From Candidatus Gastranaerophilales bacterium (GTDB taxonomy: Bacteria; Cyanobacteriota; Vampirovibrionia; Gastranaerophilales; JAILCC01), in NCBI GenBank assembly GCA_024408745.1, contig JAKSUS010000086.1, positions 1 to 5,364 on the forward strand: a stretch of DNA of 5,364 bases, written 5' to 3'. Every line of letters begins with the position of its first letter. Position 1 is the first letter of the stretch. Shown one piece after another: positions 4,317-5,364 of this stretch. Under the pieces are notes generated by a model. It was not told the origin of the DNA and searched no databases. It worked only from the letters and a program-made list of their open reading frames with translations. The translations under genes and the position numbers were made by a program.

Positions 4317-5364
4317 ATGGCAGATGAAGACAAGCAGTTTGAGGCGACTCAGCAGAAACTCGAACGTGTAAAAAAAGAAGGACAAGTTATAAAAAGTAAA
4401 GACTTTTCTATGGCTGTTGCCATGCTTGTCATGTTCTTGCTTGTTTATAATCTTTCACCATTTATCTGGCATCAAATTTCAAAATTATTTATCCTTTTAT
4501 ATGACCAAATTCCTAATGCTACCCTTGAAAACATTGGCATACATTATATTTTAATCGTTTCGATAATTGCAATATTCTTAATTCTCGGGCCTATTTTATT
4601 TGTATCAATGTTAATGGGGATATTAGGCGATTTTATTCAAATAGGACCGATTTTTACAACAAAAACTATTGAAATGAAATTTGATAAATTAAATCCGACA
4701 AAATATTTTAAAAACCTCTTTTCAATAAAAACGGCATTTGAACTTGTTAAAAACATATTTAAAGTTGCAGTCTTGGGTTTTGTTGGTTGGAGTGTTTATA
4801 AAGCACATTTTCCCGTTATTTTGGGTTTAAGTGCAGTTGATAATAAATTTGCCGTTTTGTTTGAATTTGGTAAATTAATTGTAGATTTCGTAACGAAAGC
4901 ATGTATTATATTCCTTGCAATTTCGGCGGCAGATTACATGGTTGTAAGAATGAAATTTTTAAAAGACCAAAAAATGTCTTATAAAGAAATAAAAGATGAA
5001 TATAAAAACTCTGAAGGCGATCCACACGTTAAAGCGGCATTAAGACAAAGGCGTCAGCAAGTTTTACAAAAAAGCATGATGGATGCTGTTCAAACTGCTG
5101 ATTTTGTAGTGACTAACCCAACCCATGTCGCAGTTGCTTTAAAATATGACCAAACTGAAATGCAGGCTCCAAGATTAATTGCAAAAGGTACGGAATTAAT
5201 TGCAAAAAAAATTATAGAAATTGCAAGAGAGCATGGCATACCTGTTATAGAAAATCCGCCTGTTGCTCGTGCACTATTTCGTTTAGTTGAGCTTAACCGA
5301 GAAATCCCGCCGGAACTGTATAAAGCGGTCGCAGAAATTTTATTATTTGTATATAATTTGCGTA
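4317..5364 (+). CDS. flhB: Flagellar type III export protein FlhB (3' end cut by window)
   Basis: FlhB is a membrane protein of the flagellar export gate. Its self-cleaved cytoplasmic domain sets whether rod/hook or filament substrates are exported, in response to FliK. From the ATG, 349 codons are open to the window edge. The N-terminus ends a short cytoplasmic helix with KLERVKKEGQVIKSKD (14-29). Four hydrophobic segments lie at about 31-52, 77-101, 143-162 and 185-208. The conserved linker (206-247) includes DYMVVRMKFLKDQKMSYKEI and SEGDPHVKAALRQRR. The autocleavage motif NPTH is at 267-270, with cleavage expected between Asn267 and Pro268. Further downstream come conserved segments GIPVIENPPVARALFR (307-322) and AVAEILLFVY (337-346), which normally lie near the protein's end, so little is missing. 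No upstream in-frame start is possible (TAA at 4311-4313). The RBS is weak: only AGG at 4304-4306. The flagellar rather than injectisome reading rests on the fliJ, fliK and flgD neighbours. Confidence 0.96.
   Translation, partial: MADEDKQFEATQQKLERVKKEGQVIKSKDFSMAVAMLVMFLLVYNLSPFIWHQISKLFILLYDQIPNATLENIGIHYILIVSIIAIFLILGPILFVSMLMGILGDFIQIGPIFTTKTIEMKFDKLNPTKYFKNLFSIKTAFELVKNIFKVAVLGFVGWSVYKAHFPVILGLSAVDNKFAVLFEFGKLIVDFVTKACIIFLAISAADYMVVRMKFLKDQKMSYKEIKDEYKNSEGDPHVKAALRQRRQQVLQKSMMDAVQTADFVVTNPTHVAVALKYDQTEMQAPRLIAKGTELIAKKIIEIAREHGIPVIENPPVARALFRLVELNREIPPELYKAVAEILLFVYNLR

Noticed and set aside
1..5364. CRISPR arrays, tRNA or rRNA genes, insertion sequences, defence genes
   Set aside because: No spaced direct repeats, tRNA-like cloverleaf, transposase motifs or defence-type domains were seen on either strand.

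Overview
The window is AT-rich, densely packed bacterial DNA that translates with the standard code and uses Shine-Dalgarno motifs. It carries part of a flagellar gene locus with a peptidoglycan-synthesis gene embedded in it. The genes belong to a flagellated bacterium of low G+C content. The order fliJ-fliK-flgD is the one familiar from Firmicutes and other deep-branching bacteria. A flagellated low-G+C lineage such as Clostridia or the non-photosynthetic cyanobacterial relatives (Vampirovibrionia/Gastranaerophilales) would fit. That placement is a guess from base composition and gene order and is not proved by the sequence.

Layout on the minus strand, reading from high to low coordinates: murA (4110-2791, GTG start) is joined by a 4-base ATGA overlap to a small gene (2794-2450). 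This gene encodes a 114-residue protein with two copies of an unusual RWYDxDP-helix unit, and I cannot name it. After a 122-base gap with a possible promoter and an inverted repeat come fliJ (2327 or more likely 2315, to 1872), fliK (1872-112) and the first 38 codons of a flgD-like gene (115-1). fliJ/fliK share one base (TAATG) and fliK/flgD share four (ATGA), so the three look translationally coupled. On the plus strand, divergent from murA across a 206-base intergenic region, is flhB (4317 to the window edge, 349 codons visible, nearly complete).

The intergenic region 4111-4316 holds two convincing back-to-back sigma70/sigmaA-type promoters, TTTACA-17-TAAAAT for murA and TTGATA-17-TATAAT for flhB. 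It also holds two AT-rich palindromes that could bind a regulator.

How the genes work together: FlhB is the export-gate protein whose cleaved cytoplasmic domain sets substrate specificity. FliK is the secreted ruler that tells FlhB to switch from rod/hook to filament substrates. FliJ is the export ATPase stalk and chaperone-escort protein, and FlgD is the hook cap needed to polymerise the hook that FliK measures. MurA makes the first committed peptidoglycan precursor. The WYDxDP protein is the least understood element: its ATGA coupling to murA and its position between flagellar blocks make it the best candidate for something undescribed.
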